Positions 35,690-42,972 of a stretch of 64,000 nucleotides of DNA are shown here, piece after piece. A program made the position numbers and the translations under genes. The DNA is taken from NCBI RefSeq assembly GCF_014203025.1, contig NZ_JACHID010000007.1, positions 62,001-126,000 on the forward strand, given 5' to 3'. Each line of letters starts with the position of its first letter. Position 1 is the first letter of the stretch. Source of the stretch: Desulfurispira natronophila. GTDB lineage: Bacteria; Chrysiogenota; Chrysiogenetes; Chrysiogenales; Chrysiogenaceae. Below the pieces are notes generated by a model. That model saw only the letters and a program-made list of their open reading frames with translations. It made no database searches and was not told where the DNA came from.

Positions 35690-38101
35690 ATGACAGCCAC
35701 TGATACCACGCAGCCCAAGCGTCATGATGAGCGTGAAAATCTGGACGAGACCCTTCAGCTTGTTGGCTTCAAGCTGGGTGAAGAAGAGTACTGCATAGAT
35801 ATTCTCAACATCCAGGAGATTAATAAGCGCGTATACATCACCCGTGTTCCCAAAGCAGCCCCCTTTGTCAAAGGCGTAATTAACCTGCGAGGAAAGGTTA
35901 TCACGGTTATCGATTTGCGTAAGCGCTTTGCCCTACCGGCTAATTTTGATAACGACACCCGCATTATGGTGATAGATTTGGCCCATGAAACCATGGGCTT
36001 TGTAGTGGATAGCGTAACGGAAGTTATTCGCATTCCCGTCGGCCGGGTCGATCCGACTCCTCCTTTGATTGGAAATGTCAGCAACGAGTACCTCTTGGGT
36101 GTTGGCAAAGCCCAGGAGCGTTTGTTGGTAATCATTGACCTCAATCGTGTCGTGGGTTTCAAGCGCGAAGACGGTCAGTACTACGAAAGCGCACTGGAAC
36201 GCAAGATCAAGAAAGCCCACGGCCTGATAGCTGAGGAGCTGCCCAGTGCGTCAACCCCTAAGCCGGAAAAAAGTGAAGCCCCGGCCCCCAAAGCAGCTGA
36301 ATCAGCCCCCCCCCCACCTAAGCCTGAGCCGGAAGTGCCTTTGACCGATAAAAGCGGTGAGGATTCAGGAGACCTTGACGACCTTATAGCCAAGGAGCTT
36401 GAAAAGCGGGAGGCTGAAGATGCTGAACGCCTGGCCAGAGAAAAAGCCGGCGGAGCGCCAGCTACGAGTGGCGAGGAATCAGCCGATGGACAGGGAGAGA
36501 GTGAGGATTTGGACCTTGACGATCTCATCGCTATAGAGCTGAAAAAGCGGGAAGCTGAAGATGCTGAGCGCCTGGCCAGAGAGCAGGAAGAAGCAGCCAT
36601 GATGGTTGAAGACTTCAGTGATGGGGAAGAGGTCAGCAATCTCGATGAGGAAGACCTGGACAACCTTGATGACCTCATAGCCCTGGAGCTGAAAAAGCGA
36701 GAAGCTGAAGATGCTGAGCGTCTGGCTAAGCTGAAGCAAATAGAACAAGAGCCGGAAACTGAAAGCAGTGGTGAAGAAATCATTGCCAGTGCGGAAGAGA
36801 GTGACTCTCGCATAGATGAGCTTATTGCCCAGGAACTGAAAAAACGAGAAGACGAAAACGAACAGCGCTTGCAGGAGGTCCAAGAGGATTCCTCTGCGGG
36901 AAAAAAGGCTGAGCCACTGGGGGATCAGGAGCTTCGCCCCCCAGTGGAGGTTGCTCCGGAAGCTCATCAGCAAGACATTGACCCCTTGGAGTCGCAACTG
37001 GATGTGCCCTCTCCCATGGAAGAGACGGCAGATGACGTGCCGGATCAGCAAAGCAGGAAGCTTGAGTACGACGATGTTCTTGGCGACATAATGGGGGAGC
37101 TTGGGCGCCAAAAAGACAGTACCGAGCAGTTGCTGAGCAAACACTCCATGCGGGTGGAAGACGACGAACTCCAGAGCATCTGGTCGGATGCACAGACGGA
37201 CACCGACGATACTTCCACTCCTGATGATGGTTTTTCCATTGAGGAGGATTTTTTCCCGAAAGGGTTGCGTGAAGTAGAGGATCACGACGATCTGGCGGAG
37301 TGGGACATTGACACGGAGTTTCGCTGGCCGGGTCGCTATGAAAACGTTGCCGAGGTTGATGAGCAAGGAGAATCCTCCGAGCCGTTGGATCTGGAAGAAG
37401 ACACCGGGGACGCCGAGCTGGCAGAAGTCGGCGACGGCGAAACCCAACAAAAAAAAAAGTCTCTAAGTAGCAGCTCACACGTCTCGCAGACCGTTGAGTA
37501 CCTCGATGAATTGTTGGCCGGTAACTTTTCCTCTGACTATCAAGGTGATCCGGAAATCGGAATGCTGTTTTCCCGCATCCAATCGCTACTGGTGGCAACA
37601 GAAATGACCGTCAATACGGCCCGTGAAGAAGTACCCGCTATTATTGGTGCCTTGTATGACAGTAGCAAGTATGCGGAAAGAAGTACGAACCGGGTGCTGG
37701 ATCTCTCGGAAAGTATACTGCGCACCAACAATACCTTTCAGGAAGACTTCCATACGACTCGCCATGACTTCTCTGGCCTTACTGCAGAAGATCGCCAGGA
37801 GCGTATTCGCTCCCTTGAAGCAGAGGTTGATGGCTCTATTGATCACGTCTTCGATATTATGGGAGCCATGGAGTTCCAGGACATTACCAAGCAGAGCATA
37901 CAAAAGCTGGCAAAAAAACTGGCCGACTTCAAGGCAACCCTCAGCGACATGGACAGCCTGATCCCTTTAAACCACGATGACTCAGAGGAAGAGGGAAAGG
38001 CCTATTACCCCCAAGCGCCGGCAACTGCCGAAAGCGGTGTCGACATTGAACGCGATCAGCACGCTGTCAACTCTCTGCTGCGGGAACTTGGAATAGAGTA
38101 G
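35690..38101 (+). CDS. CheW-CheZ fusion protein with central acidic repeats
   Basis: An 803-residue cytoplasmic protein with three parts. Residues about 20-165 are a CheW domain (LVGFKLGEEEYCIDILNIQEI ... KGVINLRGKVITVIDLRKRF). Residues about 228-405 hold four copies of a 20-residue helical unit (DLDDLIAxELxKREAEDAER) spaced 47-50 residues, followed by a long acidic region. Residues about 601-760 form a helical bundle with the CheZ signature AMEFQDITKQSI, where D731 and Q735 match the catalytic D-x3-Q of CheZ, and the protein ends DQHAVNSLLRELGIE, resembling the C-terminal CheY-binding peptide of CheZ. It would put a CheY-P phosphatase physically on the receptor-kinase array. A strong AGGGGGA ribosome site precedes the ATG. 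Confidence 0.85.
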   Translation: MTATDTTQPKRHDERENLDETLQLVGFKLGEEEYCIDILNIQEINKRVYITRVPKAAPFVKGVINLRGKVITVIDLRKRFALPANFDNDTRIMVIDLAHETMGFVVDSVTEVIRIPVGRVDPTPPLIGNVSNEYLLGVGKAQERLLVIIDLNRVVGFKREDGQYYESALERKIKKAHGLIAEELPSASTPKPEKSEAPAPKAAESAPPPPKPEPEVPLTDKSGEDSGDLDDLIAKELEKREAEDAERLAREKAGGAPATSGEESADGQGESEDLDLDDLIAIELKKREAEDAERLAREQEEAAMMVEDFSDGEEVSNLDEEDLDNLDDLIALELKKREAEDAERLAKLKQIEQEPETESSGEEIIASAEESDSRIDELIAQELKKREDENEQRLQEVQEDSSAGKKAEPLGDQELRPPVEVAPEAHQQDIDPLESQLDVPSPMEETADDVPDQQSRKLEYDDVLGDIMGELGRQKDSTEQLLSKHSMRVEDDELQSIWSDAQTDTDDTSTPDDGFSIEEDFFPKGLREVEDHDDLAEWDIDTEFRWPGRYENVAEVDEQGESSEPLDLEEDTGDAELAEVGDGETQQKKKSLSSSSHVSQTVEYLDELLAGNFSSDYQGDPEIGMLFSRIQSLLVATEMTVNTAREEVPAIIGALYDSSKYAERSTNRVLDLSESILRTNNTFQEDFHTTRHDFSGLTAEDRQERIRSLEAEVDGSIDHVFDIMGAMEFQDITKQSIQKLAKKLADFKATLSDMDSLIPLNHDDSEEEGKAYYPQAPATAESGVDIERDQHAVNSLLRELGIE
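36371..36870 (+). repeat. Four in-frame coding repeats in the CheW-CheZ linker
   Basis: Units begin near 36371, 36512, 36662 and 36809 (spacing 141, 150 and 147 bases). The first three encode near-identical D/N-LDDLIA.ELKKREAEDAERLA; the fourth is diverged (RIDELIAQELKKREDENEQRL). The spacing is a multiple of three and linkers are acidic. Confidence 0.88.
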
Positions 38102-38180
38102 TTTTCCTGGAAGTCATTGGCTATAGACTCGATCGCAGTCTTAATTTGATAAAATCTAACTATTAAGGAATAGAGTCCGC

Positions 38181-40142
38181 ATGATCTGCATTACCCTTCC
38201 CGATGAAACCCGTAAAGAATTCCCCCAATCGTCTGTTACCCCCTTTGATATAGCAGAAAGTATAGGAAAGCGTTTGGCCAAAGATGCTGTTGCTGCCAGA
38301 GTGGATGGTGAGCTGCGGGATCTTGGTGCGCCTATAGATCACAATGCCAGGGTGGAAATTATCACCCCAGCTACCGATGATGGCCTGGATATTCTGCGCC
38401 ATTCAGCCTCTCATATTATGGCTCAGGCCGTAAAAGAGCTTTTTGGCGACGAAAAGGTGAAGGTAGCTATTGGGCCAGCAACCAGTGACGGCTTTTACTA
38501 CGACTTTGATCTTGAGCATCGCCTGACACCAGAGGATCTGGAGCGCATAGAAAAACGCATGAATGAAATAGCTCGCCAGGCCAAAGGCTTTACCTGCGAG
38601 ACCCTGAGCCGCCATGAGGCTATAGATTTGTTTGCACGCATGGGTGAGCAGTATAAGGTAGAGCTACTGCAGGATATTGAAGACGAGACTGTTAGTGTCT
38701 ACCGACAGGGAAGCTTTATTGACCTTTGCCGCGGTCCCCACGTACCCAGCACTGACCGGGCCGGAGCCTTTAAGCTGCTGAGCATTGCTGGAGCCTACTG
38801 GCGCGGTGATGAGAAGCGCCCTATGCTGCAACGCATCTATGGCACAACATTTCCTACGGAAAAAGAACTCAAGCAGTATCTAAACTTTCTGGAGGAAGCT
38901 CGGAAGCGGGATCATCGTAAGCTGGGCAAAGAGCTGGATCTTTTTCATTTTGACTCTGCCGTGGCAGTAGCGTCCCCATTTTTCCACCCCAAAGGAACCG
39001 TAGTTTACAATCAACTACTGGAGTTTATTCGTGAGATGTATCGCCACGACGACTACGGTGAGATTATCACCCCACAAGTAATGGATGTGGAGCTTTGGAA
39101 GCGCAGCGGTCACTACGATAACTACGTGGAAAACATGTACTTCACAGAGCTCGACGGGCAGGTTAATGCTCTTAAGCCCATGAACTGTCCTGCTCATGTA
39201 CTGACCTTTGGTGCAGGAAGCCGCTCGTACCGAGAGTTGCCGGTGCGCTACGCAGACTTTGGACGCCTGCATCGCTACGAGCGCAGTGGCGTTGTTCAGG
39301 GCTTGGCCAGGGTGCGAACTTTTAGCCAGGATGATGCTCACATTTTCTGCCGCCCCGATCAAATAGAGGGTGAAATAAAAAAACTGATTGACTTAATCCT
39401 CAAAATTTATAAAGTATTCTCTTTTGAGGATGTTGCCATTGGTCTTTCCACACGCCCCGAAAAGAGTATGGGGAGTGACGAGATATGGCAAAAAGCTGAA
39501 GCTTCGCTGGTAAGCGCCCTCAAGTCCATGGACGCTGACTATCACCTCAATGAGGGCGATGGCGCCTTCTATGGGCCCAAGATCGACTTTCAGGTCCATG
39601 ATGCTATTCGCCGTCAGTGGCAGCTAGCAACCATTCAGCTGGACTTTTCCATGCCAGAGCGCTTTGGGGTCACCTATGTCGATGAAGCTGGGCAGAGACA
39701 GAGCCCCGTCATGATACATCGGGCGGTGCTTGGCTCACTGGAGCGATTCATGGGTCTCTACCTGGAGCACACAGGAGGAGCATTACCTTTCTGGCTGGCA
39801 CCAGTACAGTGCAGTATCATCCCAGTCAATGATGAGTTTGCCGACTTTTGCAGTCATATGCGTCAAACTCTGAAGCGCTTGGGGTACCGAGCCGAAGTTG
39901 ACATGGCTAGCGAGTCAATGGGCAAAAAAATTCGCCGCAGCCAGACCCGCAAGTACCCATTTACTTTGGTAGTAGGGCAGAAGGAGCGGGAAAACGGACT
40001 CTTTGCTGTTCGCTCTTACGGAAAGCGGGATACTTTTGAATGCTCTTGGCAGGAATTGCTGGAGCTCTTTCATCAGTGCAATCACGAAGCAAGACAGGCC
40101 ATGGGGTACGATATACCCCCGGTCCACATTATTGAGCTCTAA
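38181..40142 (+). CDS. thrS: Threonyl-tRNA synthetase
   Basis: A 653-residue class II aminoacyl-tRNA synthetase. It has the N-terminal TGS domain (about 1-62), the editing domain (HSASHIMAQAVKELF...), the catalytic core with MNCPAHVLTF (zinc cysteine) and RTFSQDDAHIFC, motif 3 around VMIHRAVLGSLERFMG, and a C-terminal anticodon-binding domain. Length is close to the usual 640. AAGGAA is 11 bases upstream of the ATG. It heads the classic thrS-infC-rpmI-rplT cluster. Confidence 0.97.
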   Translation: MICITLPDETRKEFPQSSVTPFDIAESIGKRLAKDAVAARVDGELRDLGAPIDHNARVEIITPATDDGLDILRHSASHIMAQAVKELFGDEKVKVAIGPATSDGFYYDFDLEHRLTPEDLERIEKRMNEIARQAKGFTCETLSRHEAIDLFARMGEQYKVELLQDIEDETVSVYRQGSFIDLCRGPHVPSTDRAGAFKLLSIAGAYWRGDEKRPMLQRIYGTTFPTEKELKQYLNFLEEARKRDHRKLGKELDLFHFDSAVAVASPFFHPKGTVVYNQLLEFIREMYRHDDYGEIITPQVMDVELWKRSGHYDNYVENMYFTELDGQVNALKPMNCPAHVLTFGAGSRSYRELPVRYADFGRLHRYERSGVVQGLARVRTFSQDDAHIFCRPDQIEGEIKKLIDLILKIYKVFSFEDVAIGLSTRPEKSMGSDEIWQKAEASLVSALKSMDADYHLNEGDGAFYGPKIDFQVHDAIRRQWQLATIQLDFSMPERFGVTYVDEAGQRQSPVMIHRAVLGSLERFMGLYLEHTGGALPFWLAPVQCSIIPVNDEFADFCSHMRQTLKRLGYRAEVDMASESMGKKIRRSQTRKYPFTLVVGQKERENGLFAVRSYGKRDTFECSWQELLELFHQCNHEARQAMGYDIPPVHIIEL

Positions 40143-40221
40143 GAACATCAATATGGCAACCACCCCAAGGGGTTTGCAAATATGTAATCAACCGGGAAGT
40201 CGTTAACACTCTTACACAAAC

Positions 40222-40237
40222 AGGAGGAACAGGTATT
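40222..40237 (+). promoter_or_regulatory. Ribosome binding site and AUU start codon of infC
   Basis: AGGAGG (40222-40227) lies seven bases before ATT (40235-40237). The first in-frame ATG is at 40286, 17 codons later and inside the conserved N-terminal domain, with no ribosome binding site. IF3 rejects non-canonical starts, so an AUU start allows IF3 to limit its own synthesis, as known in E. coli. Confidence 0.9.
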
Positions 40238-40756
40238 AGCAAGGATCAACGTCCGAAAATCAATGAGGAAGTTCGTGCAACCCAAATGCGGGTTGTTCTC
40301 GAAGATGGCGAAATGCTGGGTATCCTCAGCCGAGATGAAGCGCTGGAAGCGGCAAGAAACAGGGGTCTGGACTTGGTAGAAGTTGCCCCGGCCGCTAAGC
40401 CACCGGTATGCAAGGTCATGGATTACGGCAAGTTTTCCTATTTGCAGGCCAAAAAGCAAAAAGAGGCCAAGAAAAACCAGAAGCAGGTTATTATCAAAGA
40501 AGTCAAATTTCGCCCCAAAATCGAGGAGCACGACTACAATTTTAAATTGAAGCATGCCCAGCGATTTTTGGAGGACGGAGCCAAAGTCAAGGCGACGATC
40601 ATGTATCGCGGCCGGGAAATGGCTCACACGGAGTTGGGACGAGATATCCTGGACAAGGTTGTGGCTGACATGGAAGGGCTATGCACCGTTGAAAGCCCAC
40701 CAAAGCTTGAAGGTCGCAATATGAGCATGATGCTGGCGCCGGTAAAAAACAAGTAA
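40235..40756 (+). CDS. infC: Translation initiation factor IF-3, AUU start
   Basis: A 173-residue factor that binds the 30S subunit and checks start-codon pairing. Translation from ATT gives (M)[28 protein letters not shown], the standard IF3 N-terminus; starting at the ATG at 40286 would delete it. The central lysine-rich linker ([20 protein letters not shown]) joins to the C-terminal domain ending in [11 protein letters not shown]. The rpmI gene follows ten bases downstream. Confidence 0.96.
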   Translation: MSKDQRPKINEEVRATQMRVVLEDGEMLGILSRDEALEAARNRGLDLVEVAPAAKPPVCKVMDYGKFSYLQAKKQKEAKKNQKQVIIKEVKFRPKIEEHDYNFKLKHAQRFLEDGAKVKATIMYRGREMAHTELGRDILDKVVADMEGLCTVESPPKLEGRNMSMMLAPVKNK

Positions 40757-40766
40757 CGGAGAAAAC

Positions 40767-40964
40767 ATGTACAAGATCAAAACCAAACGCGCTGCTGCCA
40801 AGCGCTTTAAAACCACAGGCAGCGGCAAGATTCGACGCAATCAAGCCTTTATGCGTCATATTCTTACCAAGAAATCCTCCAAGCGCAAGCAGCAACTGCG
40901 GGATACTGCCCTGGTTGATGCGGCTGATGTTTCTAACGTCAAGCGCATGATACCTTACGGTTAA
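40767..40964 (+). CDS. rpmI: Large ribosomal subunit protein bL35
   Basis: A 65-residue basic protein with the family start [21 protein letters not shown] and the RKQQLR segment. GGAGA precedes the ATG. It sits between infC and rplT with spacings of 10 and 13 bases, in the universal order. Confidence 0.96.
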   Translation: MYKIKTKRAAAKRFKTTGSGKIRRNQAFMRHILTKKSSKRKQQLRDTALVDAADVSNVKRMIPYG

Positions 40965-40977
40965 GGAGGAGATATAA

Positions 40978-41331
40978 ATGCGAGTTAAAGGTGGATTCGT
41001 CACTCGTCGACGTCACAAGAAAGTCCTTAAGCTGACCCGCGGATATCGCGGAGTTCGTAAAAATCTCTATCGCATGGCAAATAACACTTTGGTGCGGGCC
41101 CTGAACTTTGCCTATCGCGATCGAAAAGTTCGCAAACGAGAATTTCGTCGCCTTTGGATCGTGCGCATCAATGCTGCTGTACGCCCCCACGGCCTCTCTT
41201 ACAGCCGTTTTATGTATGGGCTCAAGCAGGCACAGGTGCATCTGGATCGTAAAGTGCTCGCTGATATGGCGGTGAACAATCCCCGTGCCTTTGATGCAGT
41301 GGTTGATAAGGCCAAATCTGCACTGGCATAA
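40978..41331 (+). CDS. rplT: Large ribosomal subunit protein bL20
   Basis: A 117-residue basic protein ([25 protein letters not shown]...), also known as a translational regulator of this operon in other bacteria. GGAGGAG precedes the ATG. It is the last gene of the thrS-infC-rpmI-rplT set and is followed by a terminator, so pheST downstream has a separate transcription start. Confidence 0.97.
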   Translation: MRVKGGFVTRRRHKKVLKLTRGYRGVRKNLYRMANNTLVRALNFAYRDRKVRKREFRRLWIVRINAAVRPHGLSYSRFMYGLKQAQVHLDRKVLADMAVNNPRAFDAVVDKAKSALA

Positions 41332-41392
41332 CAAGGTCAGTGATTTCTCCATGAAGTGTTGTGAGTCACTTTCCCGGTGATGAAATGAATGC

Positions 41393-41429
41393 AAAAAGCC
41401 TGTGCCCCTTGCTGGGCCAGGCTTTTTTT
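41393..41429 (+). terminator. Rho-independent terminator after rplT
   Basis: AAAAAGCCTG-T-GCCC ... GGGC-CAGGC-TTTTTTT: GCCTG (41398-41402) pairs with CAGGC (41418-41422) and GCCC with GGGC, with one bulge, followed by seven T (41423-41429). Confidence 0.9.
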
Positions 41430-41474
41430 ATGACATGGGAACGCCTAATAAATACACAGAAAGCAAAACTTTAC

Positions 41475-41587
41475 CCTGCAGCATAAGCACAGGTCTCTGC
41501 AAGCAGGTGCTCTGCGCCTATCCCCCAGGTCATGCTTATGCCATTATTGAGCGATGTGTACCTGCCAGCTAGGTGCTTATATGCAGG
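41475..41587 (+). ncRNA. Candidate structured RNA with two competing pairings, upstream of pheS
   Basis: GCATAAGCA (41481-41489) pairs perfectly with TGCTTATGC (41533-41541). The same segment, extended by CCTGCA (41475-41480), can instead pair with TGCTTAT-A-TGCAGG (41574-41587). The two pairings exclude each other, as in attenuators and riboswitches. No T-box sequence, leader peptide rich in phenylalanine, or terminator directly after it was seen, and transcription of this stretch is assumed, not shown. Confidence 0.3.
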
Positions 41588-41627
41588 CTGTTCTTGCCCT
41601 AAGCGGGCAAAAACTTCTGAACCACGC

Positions 41628-41762
41628 GAAACAACTGACAGCAAGGGAGACAGAAGAAAAAATCAACCATGGTAGACGGGATGAAAAGGGCTACAGCCTT
41701 GTGCGAAATCTCTCCCCTACCCTTGTATCCTGCTTATCCCTGTCCTCCCTGGTCTTTGTTTC
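41628..41762. repeat. 135-bp imperfect inverted-repeat intergenic element
   Basis: The ends GAAACAA (41628-41634) and TTGTTTC (41756-41762) are complementary, as are CAAGGGAGACAG (41642-41653) and CTGTCCTCCCTGG (41740-41752, one bulge). One half is purine-rich, the other pyrimidine-rich. It contains CTGACAG and TTATCCCT, also present in the element at 60377-60498. The long open frame that crosses it is not gene-like. The remaining parts of the 600-base rplT-pheS gap hold the terminator and the structured candidate. Confidence 0.55.
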
Positions 41763-41932
41763 AAAATTACTTTGTCTTTCAGCATGCGATAAACAGCAGC
41801 TTTTTCATGCTTTACACCTGAGCTCAAGGGTGCGAGACTTAGCAGCTAGTTAAAACACTTCATACCGAACAGGCAATAAAAACTTCGCCTAATGAACGGC
41901 AATGTAACATTATACAGTTGAGGTAAATGCCC

Positions 41933-42955
41933 ATGAAAGAAGAACTCCAGCTTCTGGAGCGCGAAGCTCTGGAGCGCATTCAGGCCACTACATCGACCCG
42001 TGAGCTCGCTGACATACGGGTACACTACCTGGGCAAAAAGGGCCAGGTCGCCCAGGCCATGCAGAGCATGAAGCAGATCGATCCAGCCGAGCGCCCGGCC
42101 ATGGGAAAGGTTGTGAACAGTGTAAAGAGTGCTCTCTCCCAGGCTATCGAAGAGCGTCAGGCACAGCTGCAGGAACAGGAAAAACAGCAGAAGCTGCAGC
42201 AGGAGCAGGTTGATGTCACTCTCCCCGGCATCCTGCCTGGTCCCCAGGGCGCTCTCCACCCCATCAGCCGCATTATGCACGAGATAATCCAGATCTTTGC
42301 TACCCTCGGTTTTACCGTCGAGGAGGGGCCGGAAATTGAGACGGACTTCTACAACTTTGAGGCTCTCAACATTCCTCCGAACCACCCGGCCCGCGATATG
42401 CAAGATACCTTTTACGTCTCCGACGAAATACTCCTGCGCACTCACACCTCGCCGGTGCAGGTTCGCACCATGCTGAACCAAAAGCCGCCGGTTCGCATCA
42501 TTGCACCGGGCAAGGTCTACCGCTGCGACAGCGACCTGACCCACACCCCCATGTTTCATCAGGTCGAGGGATTGCTGATTGATCAAAGCACCACCTTTGC
42601 CGACCTCAAGGGAGTACTGGAGTACTTCTGCAAGGCCATGTTTGGTGAGGACAAGGCCGTGCGTTTTCGCCCTTCCTTTTTCCCGTTTACCGAACCCAGC
42701 GCGGAGGTGGACATTGAGTGCGTCATGTGTCAGGGGAGCGGCTGCCGCGTCTGTAAGGAGACTGGCTGGCTGGAGATTCTTGGCTGTGGCATGGTTGACC
42801 CCAATGTCTTTGGTGCCGTCAATTACGACCCGGAAATCTACCAGGGCTTTGCCTTTGGGATGGGTGTGGAGCGCATAACCATGCTCAAGTATGGCATCAA
42901 TGATCTGCGCCTCTTCTTTGAAAACGACGTGCGCTTTCTGCGCCAGTACCAATAA
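41933..42955 (+). CDS. pheS: Phenylalanyl-tRNA synthetase alpha subunit
   Basis: A 340-residue class II synthetase subunit that forms the active site of the alpha2-beta2 enzyme. An N-terminal coiled coil is followed by the catalytic domain: [44 protein letters not shown], the [16 protein letters not shown] motif and [21 protein letters not shown] at 41933 was preferred to 41927 because of spacing from GAGG. The cysteines ([12 protein letters not shown]) form a zinc-ribbon-like insertion seen in part of the family. pheT follows after 17 bases. Confidence 0.96.
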   Translation: MKEELQLLEREALERIQATTSTRELADIRVHYLGKKGQVAQAMQSMKQIDPAERPAMGKVVNSVKSALSQAIEERQAQLQEQEKQQKLQQEQVDVTLPGILPGPQGALHPISRIMHEIIQIFATLGFTVEEGPEIETDFYNFEALNIPPNHPARDMQDTFYVSDEILLRTHTSPVQVRTMLNQKPPVRIIAPGKVYRCDSDLTHTPMFHQVEGLLIDQSTTFADLKGVLEYFCKAMFGEDKAVRFRPSFFPFTEPSAEVDIECVMCQGSGCRVCKETGWLEILGCGMVDPNVFGAVNYDPEIYQGFAFGMGVERITMLKYGINDLRLFFENDVRFLRQYQ

Positions 42956-42972
42956 AAAAGACAAGGACCGTC

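Noticed and set aside
36479-37450. Minus-strand frame of 323 codons across the CheW-CheZ repeats
   Set aside because: It is produced by the repeated coding units read backwards; the plus-strand protein has two recognisable domains.
38102-38180. Promoter TTGATA/TAAAAT before thrS
   Set aside because: The two boxes overlap each other and no -35 at proper spacing was found.
41554-41853. 99-codon open frame in the rplT-pheS gap
   Set aside because: It crosses the inverted-repeat element, lacks a ribosome binding site and has no conserved features.
41332-41932. T-box or phenylalanine leader peptide controlling pheST
   Set aside because: No T-box core sequence, no short frame rich in Phe codons, and no terminator directly before pheS.
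41846-42964. A 372-codon minus-strand open frame opposite pheS
   Set aside because: Antisense to pheS; no family features.
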